Part shown: in pieces, positions 1 through 9,260 of the stretch | Layout: each line of letters opens with the position of its first letter | Position numbering within the stretch: position 1 is the stretch's first letter | Assembly (NCBI GenBank): GCA_006384855.1 | Contig: VCJN01001642.1 | Location: forward strand, 1-64,000 | DNA: 64,000 nt | Direction of reading: 5' to 3' | DNA from: Tetraselmis striata | Lineage: Eukaryota; Chlorophyta; Chlorodendrophyceae; Chlorodendrales; Chlorodendraceae | Translations under genes and position numbers: made by a program | The notes under the pieces: model-generated | Database searches by the model: none | Told to the model about the DNA's origin: nothing | What the model saw: only the letters and a program-made list of their open reading frames with translations

Positions 1-510
1 AAACACCCTGTCGGCGGCGAGCGTCGGCTGCGTTTCCGCAAGACGGATCAGCTTGTTGGCCCCGCCCGCCCCGAGGAAATGCGCAATATAGAGTTCGCCC
101 TCGTTCGGCTGACGGCCGAGCTTGCGCGTCAGATAGTCGGCATTCTTCTGGGTCAGCTCGCCCGCCATCATCGAGGCGATTTCCGCATTGTCGCGCAGGG
201 CCAGGATCTCGCGCCGCATTGCCGGATCGGCGACCTTGTAGCGGCCGCCCGGCGAGCGTTCGATCTGATCGGCATATTTGCCGAGCCCGTGCTTGTGGCC
301 GGACTGCTTCATCGTTTCCAGCCAGGTGCTTTCGATAAACTGGAACAGGCCGGAGGCGCTGGAGGTCCGCGCCTTGGCATCCTCATCGAAATTCGATTCC
401 CGCTGCGCCGTCTTCACCAGATACTCGAAGGAGGCGCCGGTGGTCGTGCTCGCGGACTGAAATGCTTGCTCGATCCTGGAGGCGATCGAGGACGGGTCGC
501 CGACTTTCAT
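1..510 (-). CDS. lytic transglycosylase (SLT-like), C-terminus cut by window edge
   Basis: Reading down from the ATG at 510 gives 170 codons with no stop before the window edge, so only the N-terminal part is present. Residues 30-60 carry a transglycosylase core: AQRESNF with the presumed catalytic Glu, then SASGLFQFIESTW. AHFLGAGGA follows near residue 145, as in soluble lytic transglycosylases. There is no signal peptide at this start. Such proteins cleave peptidoglycan glycan strands, often to insert envelope machines, though the exact partner cannot be told here. A CtrA-type TTAA-N7-TTAA site lies about 60-70 bp upstream. Confidence 0.85.
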   Translation of the reverse strand, partial: MKVGDPSSIASRIEQAFQSASTTTGASFEYLVKTAQRESNFDEDAKARTSSASGLFQFIESTWLETMKQSGHKHGLGKYADQIERSPGGRYKVADPAMRREILALRDNAEIASMMAGELTQKNADYLTRKLGRQPNEGELYIAHFLGAGGANKLIRLAETQPTLAADRVF

Positions 511-568
511 GCTCCGCACTCCTGGGTACGCATGTCTTAGGATTTGGTTAAGAGTCGGAGGCAAGTGG

Positions 569-583
569 TTAACGAGTCGTTAA
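569..583. promoter_or_regulatory. candidate CtrA-binding site
   Basis: TTAA, seven bases, TTAA fits the CtrA full-site spacing. It lies 59-73 bp upstream of the transglycosylase start at 510. A further TTAA lies at 590-593, but with a six-base spacer. CtrA is the cell-cycle regulator of alphaproteobacteria; binding here is inferred from spacing alone. Confidence 0.4.
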
Positions 584-707
584 TGCCTCTTAACGCCTGT
601 TGCGCCTTGGGTTTTGCGTGGGTATGCGGGAAAGGCGATTCGCATAATCTGAAAGCATCGCGCAAATTGCACCGCATTCGCGTGCAATTCCAAAGGGGGA
701 GGATTCC

Positions 708-1169
708 ATGCCGGGACTGCATTTTGAGGAGTTCGAGATCGGGCACGTCTTTCATCACACGCTCACCCGCACGGTGACGGAGATGGACAACATGCTGTTC
801 TCCAACATGACGCTGAACCCGCAGCCGCTGCACATCGACCGGCATTTCTGCGAAACCCAGACGGAGTGGGGCCAGCCGCTGGTCAACAGCCTGTTCACCC
901 TCGGCCTGCTCATCGGCATTTCGGTGAATGACACCACCGTCGGCACCACCATCGCCAACCTCGGCATGAGCGATGTGAAGTTTCCCCACCCGCTGTTTCA
1001 GGGCGACAGCGTCCACTGCACCACGGAAGTAATCACCAAGCGCGAATCCCGCTCGCGTCCGGACGCCGGCATCGTCGAATTCGAGCACAAGGCCTTCAAT
1101 CAGCACGACGTGCTGGTCGCCGTCTGCCGGCGTCAGGCCTTCATGAAAAAGCGCAACGGAGGCGCCTGA
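708..1169 (+). CDS. MaoC family dehydratase
   Basis: A 153-residue hot-dog-fold protein of the usual single-domain MaoC length. The region LNPQPLHIDRHFC near residues 36-48 resembles the MaoC hydratase motif, with Asp/His as candidate catalytic residues. The family hydrates enoyl-CoA-type substrates. A strong GGGGGAGG ribosome-binding site at 695-702 fixes the start. The next gene begins three bases after the stop and encodes a CitE-like CoA lyase, a pairing common in alphaproteobacteria and suggestive of mesaconyl-/methylmalyl-CoA chemistry. The exact substrate is inferred from context only. Confidence 0.88.
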   Translation: MPGLHFEEFEIGHVFHHTLTRTVTEMDNMLFSNMTLNPQPLHIDRHFCETQTEWGQPLVNSLFTLGLLIGISVNDTTVGTTIANLGMSDVKFPHPLFQGDSVHCTTEVITKRESRSRPDAGIVEFEHKAFNQHDVLVAVCRRQAFMKKRNGGA

Positions 1170-1172
1170 TCC

Positions 1173-2060
1173 ATGCGCTCCCTCCTGTTCGTGCCGGCCG
1201 ACAGCGAGCGCAAGCTGGCCAAGGGTCTCGACAGCGGCGCCGACGTTCTCCTCATCGATCTTGAGGATTCCGTCGCGCTCGATGCCAAGGAAAATGCCCG
1301 CGCCGTCGCGGCCCGGTTTCTGGCCGAGGCACGGGAGCGCAGCGAGCGCCCGCGTCTCTATGTCCGCGTCAACGCCCTCGACACCGGCGAGACCGACGCC
1401 GACTTCGCAGCAGTCATGCCGGCCGCCCCCGAAGGCATCATGCTTCCGAAGTCGGTCTCGGGAGCAAGCGTGCAACAGTTGGACGCAAAGCTTGCCGTCC
1501 ACGAGGCGCAAAACGACCTGCCCGACGGGTCGACGCGGATCGTGATCGTCGCGACCGAAACCGCCGCCTCGCTGTTCAACCTCGGCAGCTACGCCGGCGC
1601 CAGCGCGCGGCTCGACGGGCTGTCCTGGGGCGCGGAGGATCTGTCCGCCGACATCGGCGCGCTTGGAAACCGCGACGCGTCGGGCGGCTTCACCGAGCCG
1701 TTCCGCATGGCGCGCAACCTCTGCCTGTTCGGCGCGGTTGCCGCTAGCGCCATTCCAATCGACACGGTCTTCACCAATTTCCGCGATCTCGACGGCCTGC
1801 GGCGGGAAGCGGAAGAGGCGCTGCGCGACGGGTTCACCGCCAAGATGGCGATCCATCCGGCGCAGGTTCCCGTCATCAACGAGGTCTTCACGCCGTCCGC
1901 GGACGCCATTGCCGACGCGCGCCGCATCGTCGACGCCTTCGCCGCTGCCGGCGATCCGGGCGTGGTCGGGCTGGATGGGGAAATGCTCGACCGGCCGCAT
2001 CTGAGACGCGCGGAAAAGCTGCTCGCCCGCGCGCGCGCCGCCGGACTTTCGACCGCCTGA
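1173..2060 (+). CDS. CoA ester lyase, HpcH/HpaI aldolase/CitE family
   Basis: This 295-residue TIM-barrel protein starts with RSLLFVPADSERKL and has the LIDLEDSV metal/acid motif near residues 29-36. ETAASLFNL and KMAIHPAQVP are further family marks. CitE-like enzymes cleave or form 3-hydroxyacyl-CoA thioesters such as malyl-CoA or methylmalyl-CoA. It is translationally close to the MaoC gene, so the pair probably runs consecutive hydration and C-C cleavage steps. The 3' end runs into a short tandem repeat that contains the stop codon. Which CoA ester it uses is not visible. Confidence 0.88.
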   Translation: MRSLLFVPADSERKLAKGLDSGADVLLIDLEDSVALDAKENARAVAARFLAEARERSERPRLYVRVNALDTGETDADFAAVMPAAPEGIMLPKSVSGASVQQLDAKLAVHEAQNDLPDGSTRIVIVATETAASLFNLGSYAGASARLDGLSWGAEDLSADIGALGNRDASGGFTEPFRMARNLCLFGAVAASAIPIDTVFTNFRDLDGLRREAEEALRDGFTAKMAIHPAQVPVINEVFTPSADAIADARRIVDAFAAAGDPGVVGLDGEMLDRPHLRRAEKLLARARAAGLSTA

Positions 2061-2114
2061 GCGGACCGCCTGAACGAACGGCCTGACCGAACGGCCTGAA
2101 CGGACCGCCCCTGA
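2051..2114 (+). repeat. 13-bp degenerate tandem repeat over the lyase stop codon
   Basis: Four to five copies of a unit close to CGGACCGCCTGAA follow each other. Their TGA triplets end at 2060, 2073, 2086, 2099 and 2114. The first copy is the last codons and stop of the CitE-like gene, so the array looks like a local amplification of its 3' end. Confidence 0.75.
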
Positions 2115-2115
2115 C

Positions 2116-2146
2116 GGCAAGGACCGGGGAGTGCCCCGCCCTTGCC
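2116..2146. terminator. hairpin between convergent genes
   Basis: GGCAAGG pairs with CCTTGCC and an inner GGGG pairs with CCCC. It sits between the convergent lyase and flavin reductase genes. Only a short A run follows, so it is a moderate terminator candidate for both directions. Confidence 0.5.
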
Positions 2147-2157
2147 AAAAGGGTGGC

Positions 2158-2769
2158 TCAGTCGGCGGCCGGCCGCGTCATCTGGAACACGCTGTCGACG
2201 ACGGCGTAGTCCATATATCCCAGCCGCGACAGCGGCCGCGCCAGGGTCACGTCGAACAGTCCGTCGACCAGCACCGAGCGGTCGATGTGCACCGCGACCA
2301 CCTGGCCGAGCACGATCCAATTGTCGGCGGGCGCGCCATCAAGGCCGACCGGGCGGATGGTCTGAAGGTGCCGGCACTCGAAGGCGGCCTTGGCCTCGCC
2401 GACGCGCGGCGCGGCAACCAGATCCGACGCCACCGGCGTGAGGCCCGCCTTGTCGAATTCCGAAACGCCATGCGCATAGGGCGCCGACGTCCGGTTCATG
2501 GCGTCCTTCAGGTCCTCGGTCGCCAGATTGAAGACGAAATCGCCCGACGCCTCGACATTGGCCACCGTGTCCTTGAAGCCGCTGGAGGAAAACAGCACCA
2601 TCGGCGGCGTGTCGCAAACCGCATTGAAGAAGCTGTAGGGCGCGAGATTGAAGGCGCCGTCCTGCCCCACGGTCGAGATCCAGCCGACGGGACGCGGCGC
2701 GACGATCGCCTTGAAGGGATTGTGCGGCAGGCCGTGACCCTCGGCGATCGTGTAGGAATAATGGGTCAT
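2158..2769 (-). CDS. flavin reductase-like domain protein (FMN-binding)
   Basis: A 203-residue protein with the split-barrel flavin reductase fold. It begins MTHYSYTIAEG and continues NPFKAIVAPRPVGWIST, then LAPYSFFN and PPMVLFSSS, typical of the DIM6/NTAB-like group that binds FMN. The ATG overlaps the stop of the upstream nitroreductase gene (ATGA at 2766-2769), so the two are translationally coupled. The likely role is NAD(P)H-dependent flavin reduction or as flavin partner of an oxygenase. The substrate is unknown. Confidence 0.85.
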   Translation of the reverse strand: MTHYSYTIAEGHGLPHNPFKAIVAPRPVGWISTVGQDGAFNLAPYSFFNAVCDTPPMVLFSSSGFKDTVANVEASGDFVFNLATEDLKDAMNRTSAPYAHGVSEFDKAGLTPVASDLVAAPRVGEAKAAFECRHLQTIRPVGLDGAPADNWIVLGQVVAVHIDRSVLVDGLFDVTLARPLSRLGYMDYAVVDSVFQMTRPAAD

Positions 2770-3350
2770 TGCGGGGTCCATTCGCTGATCAGGCTGTCGA
2801 GATCCGGGCGGGCGCGCTCCGCCGGCACCGTCGTCGGGGTTCCGATATGCACGAAGCCCGCGACGCGCTCCGCATCCGACAGCCCGAGCACCGCGCCAAC
2901 CTCGTCGTCGAAGGCCATCCATTCGGTCAGCCACTGCGCGGCATAGCCGCTGGCATGGGCCGCGTGAACCAGGTTCATGCAGACCGCACCGACGCAGAGC
3001 TGCTGCTCCCACACCGGGATCTTGGGATGGACGGCGGCACGGCTGACAACCGCCACCACCAGCGGCGCGCGCGAAAACCGCGTCGCCTCCTGCTCGCGGC
3101 GGGTGTCGTCGAGGCTCTCGCCCCGCGCCTCCAGCATCCTCACCAGCCTTTCGCCCAGCGCGTCGCGGGCATCGCCGCGCACCAGAATGAACCGCCAGGG
3201 CACGAGCTTGCCGTGGTCCGGCACGCGCGAGGCCGCTTCCAGGATCGTCTGCAGGGCCGCGCCCTGCGGCGCGGGCTCCGCCAGGCTGGCGGCCGGGTGC
3301 GAGCGGCGCTTGCGCAAATGGCCGAGCACGTCGAAGGGTTCCAGTGTCAT
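2766..3350 (-). CDS. nitroreductase family protein (YdjA-like)
   Basis: A 194-residue FMN-dependent nitroreductase-fold protein. RRSHPAASLAEP near the N-terminus and SRVPDHGKLVPWRFILV match the FMN/substrate site of small YdjA-type members. AVCMNLVHAAHASGYAAQW is the conserved central helix. The start at 3350 follows a GGAAGGA ribosome-binding site and is better than upstream in-frame codons. It is first in a two-gene operon with a flavin reductase, so both probably take part in flavin-linked reduction. Confidence 0.87.
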   Translation of the reverse strand: MTLEPFDVLGHLRKRRSHPAASLAEPAPQGAALQTILEAASRVPDHGKLVPWRFILVRGDARDALGERLVRMLEARGESLDDTRREQEATRFSRAPLVVAVVSRAAVHPKIPVWEQQLCVGAVCMNLVHAAHASGYAAQWLTEWMAFDDEVGAVLGLSDAERVAGFVHIGTPTTVPAERARPDLDSLISEWTPQ

Positions 3351-3437
3351 GAGCGTCCTTCCGGGCAGGAATTCGAACGAATGGGGAGAGCTCTTCGCGC
3401 GTCCGTCGCGGGCGCGGCAAGGCTCCTGTCCCCGCAA

Positions 3438-3465
3438 CAGGTAGCTGCCTTTTCCCCGCTGTCAA
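3438..3465 (-). promoter_or_regulatory. candidate sigma-70 promoter for the nitroreductase operon
   Basis: On the minus strand a consensus TTGACA (3460-3465) is followed after 16 bases by TACCTG (3438-3443). It lies about 90 bp upstream of the nitroreductase start. The -35 is perfect, the -10 is weak. Confidence 0.4.
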
Positions 3466-3590
3466 TTATGCGAGCGCGCCGAAACCGCAAAGGACCTCCG
3501 GGCGGACCCGCCTCGACTTGAAATCGCCCCAGTTTTGGGGAAGGAACTAGGGCAGGATCAAACTCGACCGAGCGGGACGAATCGAACGAC

Positions 3591-4631
3591 ATGCATGTCT
3601 TGACGAAATTCCTTGCGGGCTTGGCACTCGTGGCGGGCCTCGCCACGTCCGCCGTCGCCCAGGAGGTGGTCGTGCCGCCGCCCAAGCCCGACGCGCTCGG
3701 CGCCCCCGGCGGGCCCGATGACGGCCGCGCGGTTTTGGACGATCCGGCGCCGCTCGACGGCCTTGCAGCCCCCGCCCCGATCCAGGGAGCGATCGCCCCC
3801 GCCGTTTCCTACGCACCGGCCATCACCCCGGACACGGGCATGCCGGGCCTGTCCGGGGTCAGCCCGGTCTATCTCGTCGCCCGCCTGAGCGAGGACAGTC
3901 CGTCCCTGACCCGGGGCGTGTCCTGGCGCGTCTATGCCGATGCGCCCGGCGACGACGGCCAGCTTGAGCTGGTCGCCACCGCGACCGGGGGCGATGCGGA
4001 CTTCCGCCTCGAGCCGGGAACCTATCTGGTGCACACGGCGTTCGGCTTTGCCGGGCGCACCAGCCGCATTGCCGTCGACAACGGCGTGACGAGCCAGACG
4101 GTGCTGCTCAATGCCGGCGGCATGAAGCTCGACGCCCAGTTCAGCGGCCACATGCCGATCACCACCGGCCGGGTCCGTTTCGACATTTACGAGCGCGAAT
4201 TCGACAGTCGCGGCGAGCGCAAGCTGGTCGCCGGCAACATCGCGCCCGGCGAGGTCGTGCGCCTCAACGCCGACACCTATCACGTGGTCAGCCGCTACGG
4301 CGGAGTCAACGCGATCGTGCGGGCCGACATCCACGTCGAACCGGGCAAGCTCACCGAGGCGACCGTCTACCACAATGCGGCGCGCGTCACGCTGAAGCTG
4401 GTCAACCAGCGCGGCGGCGAAGCGCTCGCCAGCACCGCCTGGAGCGTGCTCACGCCGGGCGGCGACGTGGTGGCGGAAGGCAACGGCGCCTTCCCGGCCT
4501 TCACCCTCGCATCGGGTGAATACCAGGTGATCGCGCGCAATGCGGACAAGCTCTATTCGCGCAATTTCGTGGTGAAGACGGCCGAGCACGGCGAGGTCGA
4601 GGTGCTGACCAGCAGCGTCATGCAAAACTGA
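3591..4631 (+). CDS. secreted protein with three beta-rich repeats, unknown function
   Basis: The 346-residue product has a signal peptide (residues 1-24, ending SAVAQ) and then a Pro/Ala-rich stretch to about residue 85. Three related modules of 60-80 residues follow. Each has a start like VSWRVY, VRFDIY or TAWSVL, a central polar turn, and then a line such as LEPGTYLVHT, LNADTYHVV or LASGEYQVIA. This is the pattern of PEGA/Cna-B-like beta-sandwich repeats. It is probably periplasmic or cell-surface. No catalytic motif is seen. It is convergent with the acyltransferase gene, two bases away. Confidence 0.75.
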   Translation: MHVLTKFLAGLALVAGLATSAVAQEVVVPPPKPDALGAPGGPDDGRAVLDDPAPLDGLAAPAPIQGAIAPAVSYAPAITPDTGMPGLSGVSPVYLVARLSEDSPSLTRGVSWRVYADAPGDDGQLELVATATGGDADFRLEPGTYLVHTAFGFAGRTSRIAVDNGVTSQTVLLNAGGMKLDAQFSGHMPITTGRVRFDIYEREFDSRGERKLVAGNIAPGEVVRLNADTYHVVSRYGGVNAIVRADIHVEPGKLTEATVYHNAARVTLKLVNQRGGEALASTAWSVLTPGGDVVAEGNGAFPAFTLASGEYQVIARNADKLYSRNFVVKTAEHGEVEVLTSSVMQN

Positions 4632-4633
4632 GC

Positions 4634-5494
4634 CTAGCGCCGGCGCCGCCGGCGGGAGCCGTTGGCCTCCGGCGCCGACTCCTCTGGCGCCAGAGCCAGC
4701 ACGCGCTCATGCAGGTGCGCGATCATCGCGCGCTGGTCGCCGAAGGCCGCAAGCGCCTCGAAGGGGATCGGCGCGCCGATGCGCACCGATAGATCCCGCC
4801 CCATCAGCCGCCGGAACTCGCGGATATACATCGACAGCCTGAGCGTCAGCGAATAGCGCGAGACGATGTGGAACAGCGGCGAGTTCTGTCCCTCGAAATG
4901 CAGCGGCAGAACGGTTGCACCGGAGGCGCGGATCATCTTCGCGGTGAAGGTCTTCCACGGAAGTTCCCGCGCCCGCCCGAAGGGGCGCTCCGCCGTCGCC
5001 ACGCCCCCGCCCGGAAACACGATGATGGTGACGCCCTCGCGCAACAGCCGCAGCGCCTCCTGGCGCGTCTTCATGTTGGTGCGCAAGGCCGCCTCCGTCT
5101 CCTCGAAATCGATCGGCAGCGCATAGGGCCGGATTTCCGGCGCCTTGAGCAGTTCGTTGTTGATCAGGATGCGATACGGGCGGTCGAGCCGCTCAGCCAG
5201 CGACAAGACGGCAAGACCGTCGCTCAGGCCGTAAGGATGGTTGGCGATCATCACCAGCGGACCGTCCGGCACCGCCTGCGGCGGCCAGCTCCCCTGCGCC
5301 ACGACCACATTCACCCCCACCAGCGACAAGAGGTCGGTCCACTTGTGGGCGGAGGTCGCAACAACGGCATCGCGCCAGTAGCGGTAGTAGCCAAGCAGAT
5401 AGGAGCGCCCGGACAGCGTCTCGATCACCCGGATCACCCAGCGCTTGAGCCAGGGATGATCCGGGTTCGCGTAGCTGAGTTCCGTGTCGTGCAC
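4634..5494 (-). CDS. PlsC-type lysophospholipid acyltransferase family protein
   Basis: About 286 residues. NHPYGLSDG near residue 90 is an H-x5-D variant of the acyltransferase His/Asp motif, and IIVFPGGGVATAERPFG is the later substrate motif. The C-terminus is a basic Arg tail. The family moves acyl chains onto lysophospholipids or related lipids at the inner membrane. I chose the GTG at 5494 because GGGGGACGAGG precedes it; an in-frame GTG at 5518 would add eight residues but lacks a ribosome-binding site. It lies just downstream of the thrS terminator. Confidence 0.82.
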   Translation of the reverse strand: MHDTELSYANPDHPWLKRWVIRVIETLSGRSYLLGYYRYWRDAVVATSAHKWTDLLSLVGVNVVVAQGSWPPQAVPDGPLVMIANHPYGLSDGLAVLSLAERLDRPYRILINNELLKAPEIRPYALPIDFEETEAALRTNMKTRQEALRLLREGVTIIVFPGGGVATAERPFGRARELPWKTFTAKMIRASGATVLPLHFEGQNSPLFHIVSRYSLTLRLSMYIREFRRLMGRDLSVRIGAPIPFEALAAFGDQRAMIAHLHERVLALAPEESAPEANGSRRRRRR

Positions 5495-5535
5495 CCTCGT
5501 CCCCCGACAACGCCGCACCGATGAACCATCGGCTC

Positions 5536-5569
5536 AAAAAAGACCGGACGCGCAGCGCGCGCCCGGTCT
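5536..5569 (-). terminator. rho-independent terminator of thrS
   Basis: On the minus strand AGACCGG and GCGCGC pair with their complements, ending CCGGTCT, and are followed by six T. It lies about 60 bp past the thrS stop, a textbook intrinsic terminator. Confidence 0.9.
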
Positions 5570-5626
5570 GTAGTCGTACACTCGGGAGCGTGACGGTTTC
5601 GCGAAGGCGCGCTCAACCGGCTCCGG

Positions 5627-7588
5627 TTACTCCGCGTCCCGGCGGAGGTCCGGGGCGATCGCCTCGTCGACCAGCGAGGACACCGCCTCGTCGAGACCCA
5701 TGGCGGTCTGGTGCTTGGAGCCCAGGCGGCGGATGTTCACCGTGCGCTCCTCCGCCTCGCGCTTGCCGCAGACGACGATCACCGGCGTCTTCGCCAGCGA
5801 ATGCTCGCGGACCTTGTAGTTGATCTTCTCGTTGCGCAGATCGATCTCGGCGCGCAGGCCGGCCTTCTTCATCGCAGCGAGAACCTCGCGGGCATAGTCG
5901 TCGGCGTCCGAGGTGATCGTGGTGACGACCACCTGCTGCGGCGCCAGCCACAGCGGGAAATGTCCGGCGTAGTTCTCGATGAGGATGCCGAGGAAGCGCT
6001 CCATCGATCCGCAGATCGCGCGGTGCACCATCACCGGGGTCTTCTTCTCGCCGTTGGCGTCGACATAGAAGGCGCCGAAGCGCTCCGGCAGGTTGAAGTC
6101 GACCTGCGTGGTGCCGCACTGCCATTCGCGGCCGATGGCGTCGCGCAGCGTATATTCGAACTTCGGACCGTAGAAGGCGCCCTCGCCTTCCAGAATGCCG
6201 GTCTTGATGCGCCCGCCGGACTGCGCCTCGATGGTCTTCAAAACCTCACCCATCACCGCTTCGGCATGGTCCCAGGAGGCATCCGAGCCGACGCGCTTTT
6301 CCGGCCGGGTGGAGAGCTTGACGACGATCTCGTCGAAGCCGAAGTCGGCATAGGTCGACAGGATAAGCTCGTTGATCTTCAGGCATTCCTCGGCGAGCTG
6401 GTCCTCGGTGCAGAACACATGGGCGTCGTCCTGGGTGAAGCCGCGCACGCGCATCAGCCCGTGCATGGCACCCGACGGCTCGTAGCGGTGCACCGCGCCG
6501 AACTCGGCCAGACGCAGCGGCAGGTCGCGGTAGCTCTTCAGCCCGTGCTTGAAGATCTGCACGTGACCCGGGCAGTTCATCGGCTTCAGCGCAAAGAGGC
6601 GCGTGTCCTCGGCTTCCGGATCGGCGCATTGCACGGAAAACATGTTCTCCTTGTACCAGCCCCAGTGACCGGAGGTCTCCCACAGCGACGTGTCGAGGAT
6701 CTGCGGTGCGTTGACCTCGTCATAGTCTTCCGCCAGCCGGCGGCGCATGTAGGACACGAGGCTCTGGAACAGGCTCCAGCCCTTGGCGTGCCAGAAGACG
6801 ACGCCAGGTCCCTCTTCCTGGAAATGGAACAGGTCCATCTCGCGGCCGAGCTTGCGGTGATCGCGCTTCTCCGCCTCCTCCAGCATGTGGAGATAGGCCT
6901 TCAGCTCCGCCTCATTCGCCCAGGCGGTGCCGTAGATGCGGGTCAGCATCTCGTTGTCGCTGTCGCCGCGCCAGTAGGCGCCGGCCACCTTCATCAGCTT
7001 GAAGGCGTCGCCGATCTGCTTGGTCGAGGCCATATGCGGCCCACGGCAGAGATCGAGCCAGTCGCCCTGCTTGTAGATCTTGACGTCCTCGCCCTCGGGG
7101 ATCGCGTCGAGCAGTTCCACCTTGTAGGTCTCGCCCTTCGACAGGAAGTGACGCTTGGCCTCCTCGCGCGACCACACTTCCTTGGTGAAGGCATCGCCGC
7201 GCTGGATGATCTCGCGCATCTTCTTCTCGATGACCGGCAGGTCGTCGGGGGTGAACGGCTCGTCGCGCTTGAAGTCGTAATAGAAGCCGTTCTCGATCAC
7301 CGGACCGATGGTGACCTGCGTTCCCGGCCACAGCTCCTGCACGGCCTCGGCCATCACATGGGCCGCGTCGTGGCGGATCAGCTCGAGCGCGCGCGGGTCG
7401 TCGCGCGTGACGATCTCCAGCTTCGCGTCAGAGCGGATCGGCTCCGACAGGTCGGCGAGCGTTCCGTCGATGGCAACCGCGACCGCCTTCTTGGCAAGCG
7501 ACTTGGAAATGCCGGCGGCGATCTCCGCGCCGGTGACGCCGGGCTCGAACGCGCGAACGGAATTGTCGGGAAAGGTCAGGTCGATCAT
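5627..7588 (-). CDS. thrS: threonine--tRNA ligase
   Basis: The 653-residue class II synthetase charges tRNA-Thr. Domain order is TGS (residues 1-60), the editing domain with [10 protein letters not shown], the catalytic core with [12 protein letters not shown] and [15 protein letters not shown], then a C-terminal anticodon-binding domain with [13 protein letters not shown] before it. Length matches the bacterial family. The ATG at 7588 begins [14 protein letters not shown]; the longer open frame upstream is non-homologous. It is transcribed alone and ends at the hairpin at 5536-5569. Large open frames on the opposite strand are codon shadows. Confidence 0.97.
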   Translation of the reverse strand: MIDLTFPDNSVRAFEPGVTGAEIAAGISKSLAKKAVAVAIDGTLADLSEPIRSDAKLEIVTRDDPRALELIRHDAAHVMAEAVQELWPGTQVTIGPVIENGFYYDFKRDEPFTPDDLPVIEKKMREIIQRGDAFTKEVWSREEAKRHFLSKGETYKVELLDAIPEGEDVKIYKQGDWLDLCRGPHMASTKQIGDAFKLMKVAGAYWRGDSDNEMLTRIYGTAWANEAELKAYLHMLEEAEKRDHRKLGREMDLFHFQEEGPGVVFWHAKGWSLFQSLVSYMRRRLAEDYDEVNAPQILDTSLWETSGHWGWYKENMFSVQCADPEAEDTRLFALKPMNCPGHVQIFKHGLKSYRDLPLRLAEFGAVHRYEPSGAMHGLMRVRGFTQDDAHVFCTEDQLAEECLKINELILSTYADFGFDEIVVKLSTRPEKRVGSDASWDHAEAVMGEVLKTIEAQSGGRIKTGILEGEGAFYGPKFEYTLRDAIGREWQCGTTQVDFNLPERFGAFYVDANGEKKTPVMVHRAICGSMERFLGILIENYAGHFPLWLAPQQVVVTTITSDADDYAREVLAAMKKAGLRAEIDLRNEKINYKVREHSLAKTPVIVVCGKREAEERTVNIRRLGSKHQTAMGLDEAVSSLVDEAIAPDLRRDAE

Positions 7589-7796
7589 GTGTCTCTCCGG
7601 CTCACTCCTGCAAACGCGGCAGGTAAGCATGGGCTTCAGGGGCTGAGGCGCCCCCGCTTTCTGGGGTGACGGCGTCGGTCGCGCAAGATCGCGCAAGCGC
7701 CGGCGCGCCCCTGATATGGGATTTGCGCCTTTGGGGCAACAGTGAGCCGGACGGGAGGGCGCGAGCATGCTCGCTACTGCCCCTTCTGCCGCGCCC

Positions 7797-9257
7797 CTAC
7801 CGCGCCTCGATGCGGCGCACGAACCAGCGCACCAGCCGTTCCCACACCGCGTCTTTTTCCGCGGAATCCTCCACCCCGTGGTCGAGGTTGGGATTGTCGT
7901 TGACCTCGATCACCACGACGCGGTCGCCGAAGGATTTCAGATCGACGCCATAGAAGCCGTCGCCGATGAGGCGGGCGGCGCGCACCGCCGTCTCCACCAC
8001 CGCCGGCGGGGTTTCGGCGAGCGACACGGAGCGGAAGCTGCCCTCCTTGGCCTGCTTGCCGTCCTCGTGCTTGACGATCTGCCAGTGCTTCTTCGCCATC
8101 AGATACTGCACGGAGAACAAAGGCTCGCCGTCGAGCACGCCGATGCGCCAGTCAAACTCCGTCGGGCAATATTCCTGGGCGATGATGATGTCGCTGTCGT
8201 CGAGCAGCAGCTTCAGCTTCTCCGCGATCTCCGCCTCGCCCGAAACGCGGAAGACGCCCCGGCTGAAGGAGCCGTCCGGGATCTTGAGCACCACCGGCGA
8301 GCCGAGCCGCTGTTCAAGGCCGGCCGCCTCCTTGACGCTGGAAAGGATCGCGGTGCGCGGCACGGGCACGCCGTGGCTTTCCATCAGTTCGGCCAGATAG
8401 ACCTTGTTGGTGCAACGGATCATGGAGACCGGATCGTCGATCACCGGCATGCGCTCCTGCGTCGCGCGGCGGGCGAAACGGTAGGTGTGATTGTCGATAT
8501 TCGTCGTCTCGCGGATGAAGAGCGCGTCATGTTGCGCCAGCCGGTCGAGGTCGCCCTTGCCGATGGGCACGAGTTCCACCCCCTGGCGCGCGGCGACCTT
8601 GGCCATGTGGCGCAGCGACGCCTGGCTGGAGGGCGGCAGCTCCTCCTTCGGGTCCGACAGCACGGCGAGCGAATATTTCATCGGCACGCGCTGCTTCGGC
8701 GCGCGCCAGGCGCGATGGGTGTAGCGCTCCAGGCTCTCCATCATGAAGGCGCGGCGGTCCGCGCTGAGGTCGGAGATCGACACCGTGCGGATGCGAGCAA
8801 TCGCCGACCAGTCGCCGGTGGTGCGCGTCACCTCGAGGATCGGCGCGCGGTACCAGTCGAACAGCAGACGCGCGAAGGATTCCAGCGCGGCGACGCTGCT
8901 GTAGCCGAGGCACACGAGGATGCGCTCGCCGACGGCGTCCTTGTCCGCCTTGGCAAGACAGCGGTTGAGGCTGTCTTCGAGCTCCGGGAGCGCATGGCGA
9001 TACAGCCCCTTGCGGGACAATTCGATCATCGTCTCGACGTTGGGCAGCACGCGGTGCTGGCGCGCCTCGGCCAGCAGCGAGGCGTAATAGCCCGCGCCCT
9101 GATAGGCGTAGGAGCGCGACAGGTTGATGATATTGGGATGCGTGCCGGTGAAGAGCTTCGGCCGCATCAGGTAGTCGCGCACGCTCATCACCTTGTGCGG
9201 CGTGTCGGCGTTGGAGACATCCTTGGGATTGTCGACGAGTACGACCCATGTGGCCAT
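7797..9257 (-). CDS. RimK-like ATP-grasp ligase family protein
   Basis: The 486-residue protein has an extra N-terminal domain (about 1-200, [14 protein letters not shown]) and a C-terminal ATP-grasp fold (about 275-480). Visible marks are [19 protein letters not shown], the nucleotide-binding [26 protein letters not shown] and the metal-binding [16 protein letters not shown]. RimK relatives join amino acids such as Glu to a carboxylate using ATP. The start lies three bases after the stop of a GNAT-C39 peptidase fusion, so the two form one operon. Such pairs have been discussed as amidoligase neighbourhoods; the substrate is unknown. Confidence 0.87.
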   Translation of the reverse strand: MATWVVLVDNPKDVSNADTPHKVMSVRDYLMRPKLFTGTHPNIINLSRSYAYQGAGYYASLLAEARQHRVLPNVETMIELSRKGLYRHALPELEDSLNRCLAKADKDAVGERILVCLGYSSVAALESFARLLFDWYRAPILEVTRTTGDWSAIARIRTVSISDLSADRRAFMMESLERYTHRAWRAPKQRVPMKYSLAVLSDPKEELPPSSQASLRHMAKVAARQGVELVPIGKGDLDRLAQHDALFIRETTNIDNHTYRFARRATQERMPVIDDPVSMIRCTNKVYLAELMESHGVPVPRTAILSSVKEAAGLEQRLGSPVVLKIPDGSFSRGVFRVSGEAEIAEKLKLLLDDSDIIIAQEYCPTEFDWRIGVLDGEPLFSVQYLMAKKHWQIVKHEDGKQAKEGSFRSVSLAETPPAVVETAVRAARLIGDGFYGVDLKSFGDRVVVIEVNDNPNLDHGVEDSAEKDAVWERLVRWFVRRIEAR

Positions 9258-9260
9258 GAC

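Noticed and set aside
3351..3590. Possible riboswitch upstream of the nitroreductase
   Set aside because: The leader has a stem-prone GC stretch, but I could not find a B12-box or other known riboswitch core.
5711..7669. 652-codon open frame opposite thrS
   Set aside because: A high-GC codon shadow: it is antisense to a full, well-conserved ThrS and shows no family motif.
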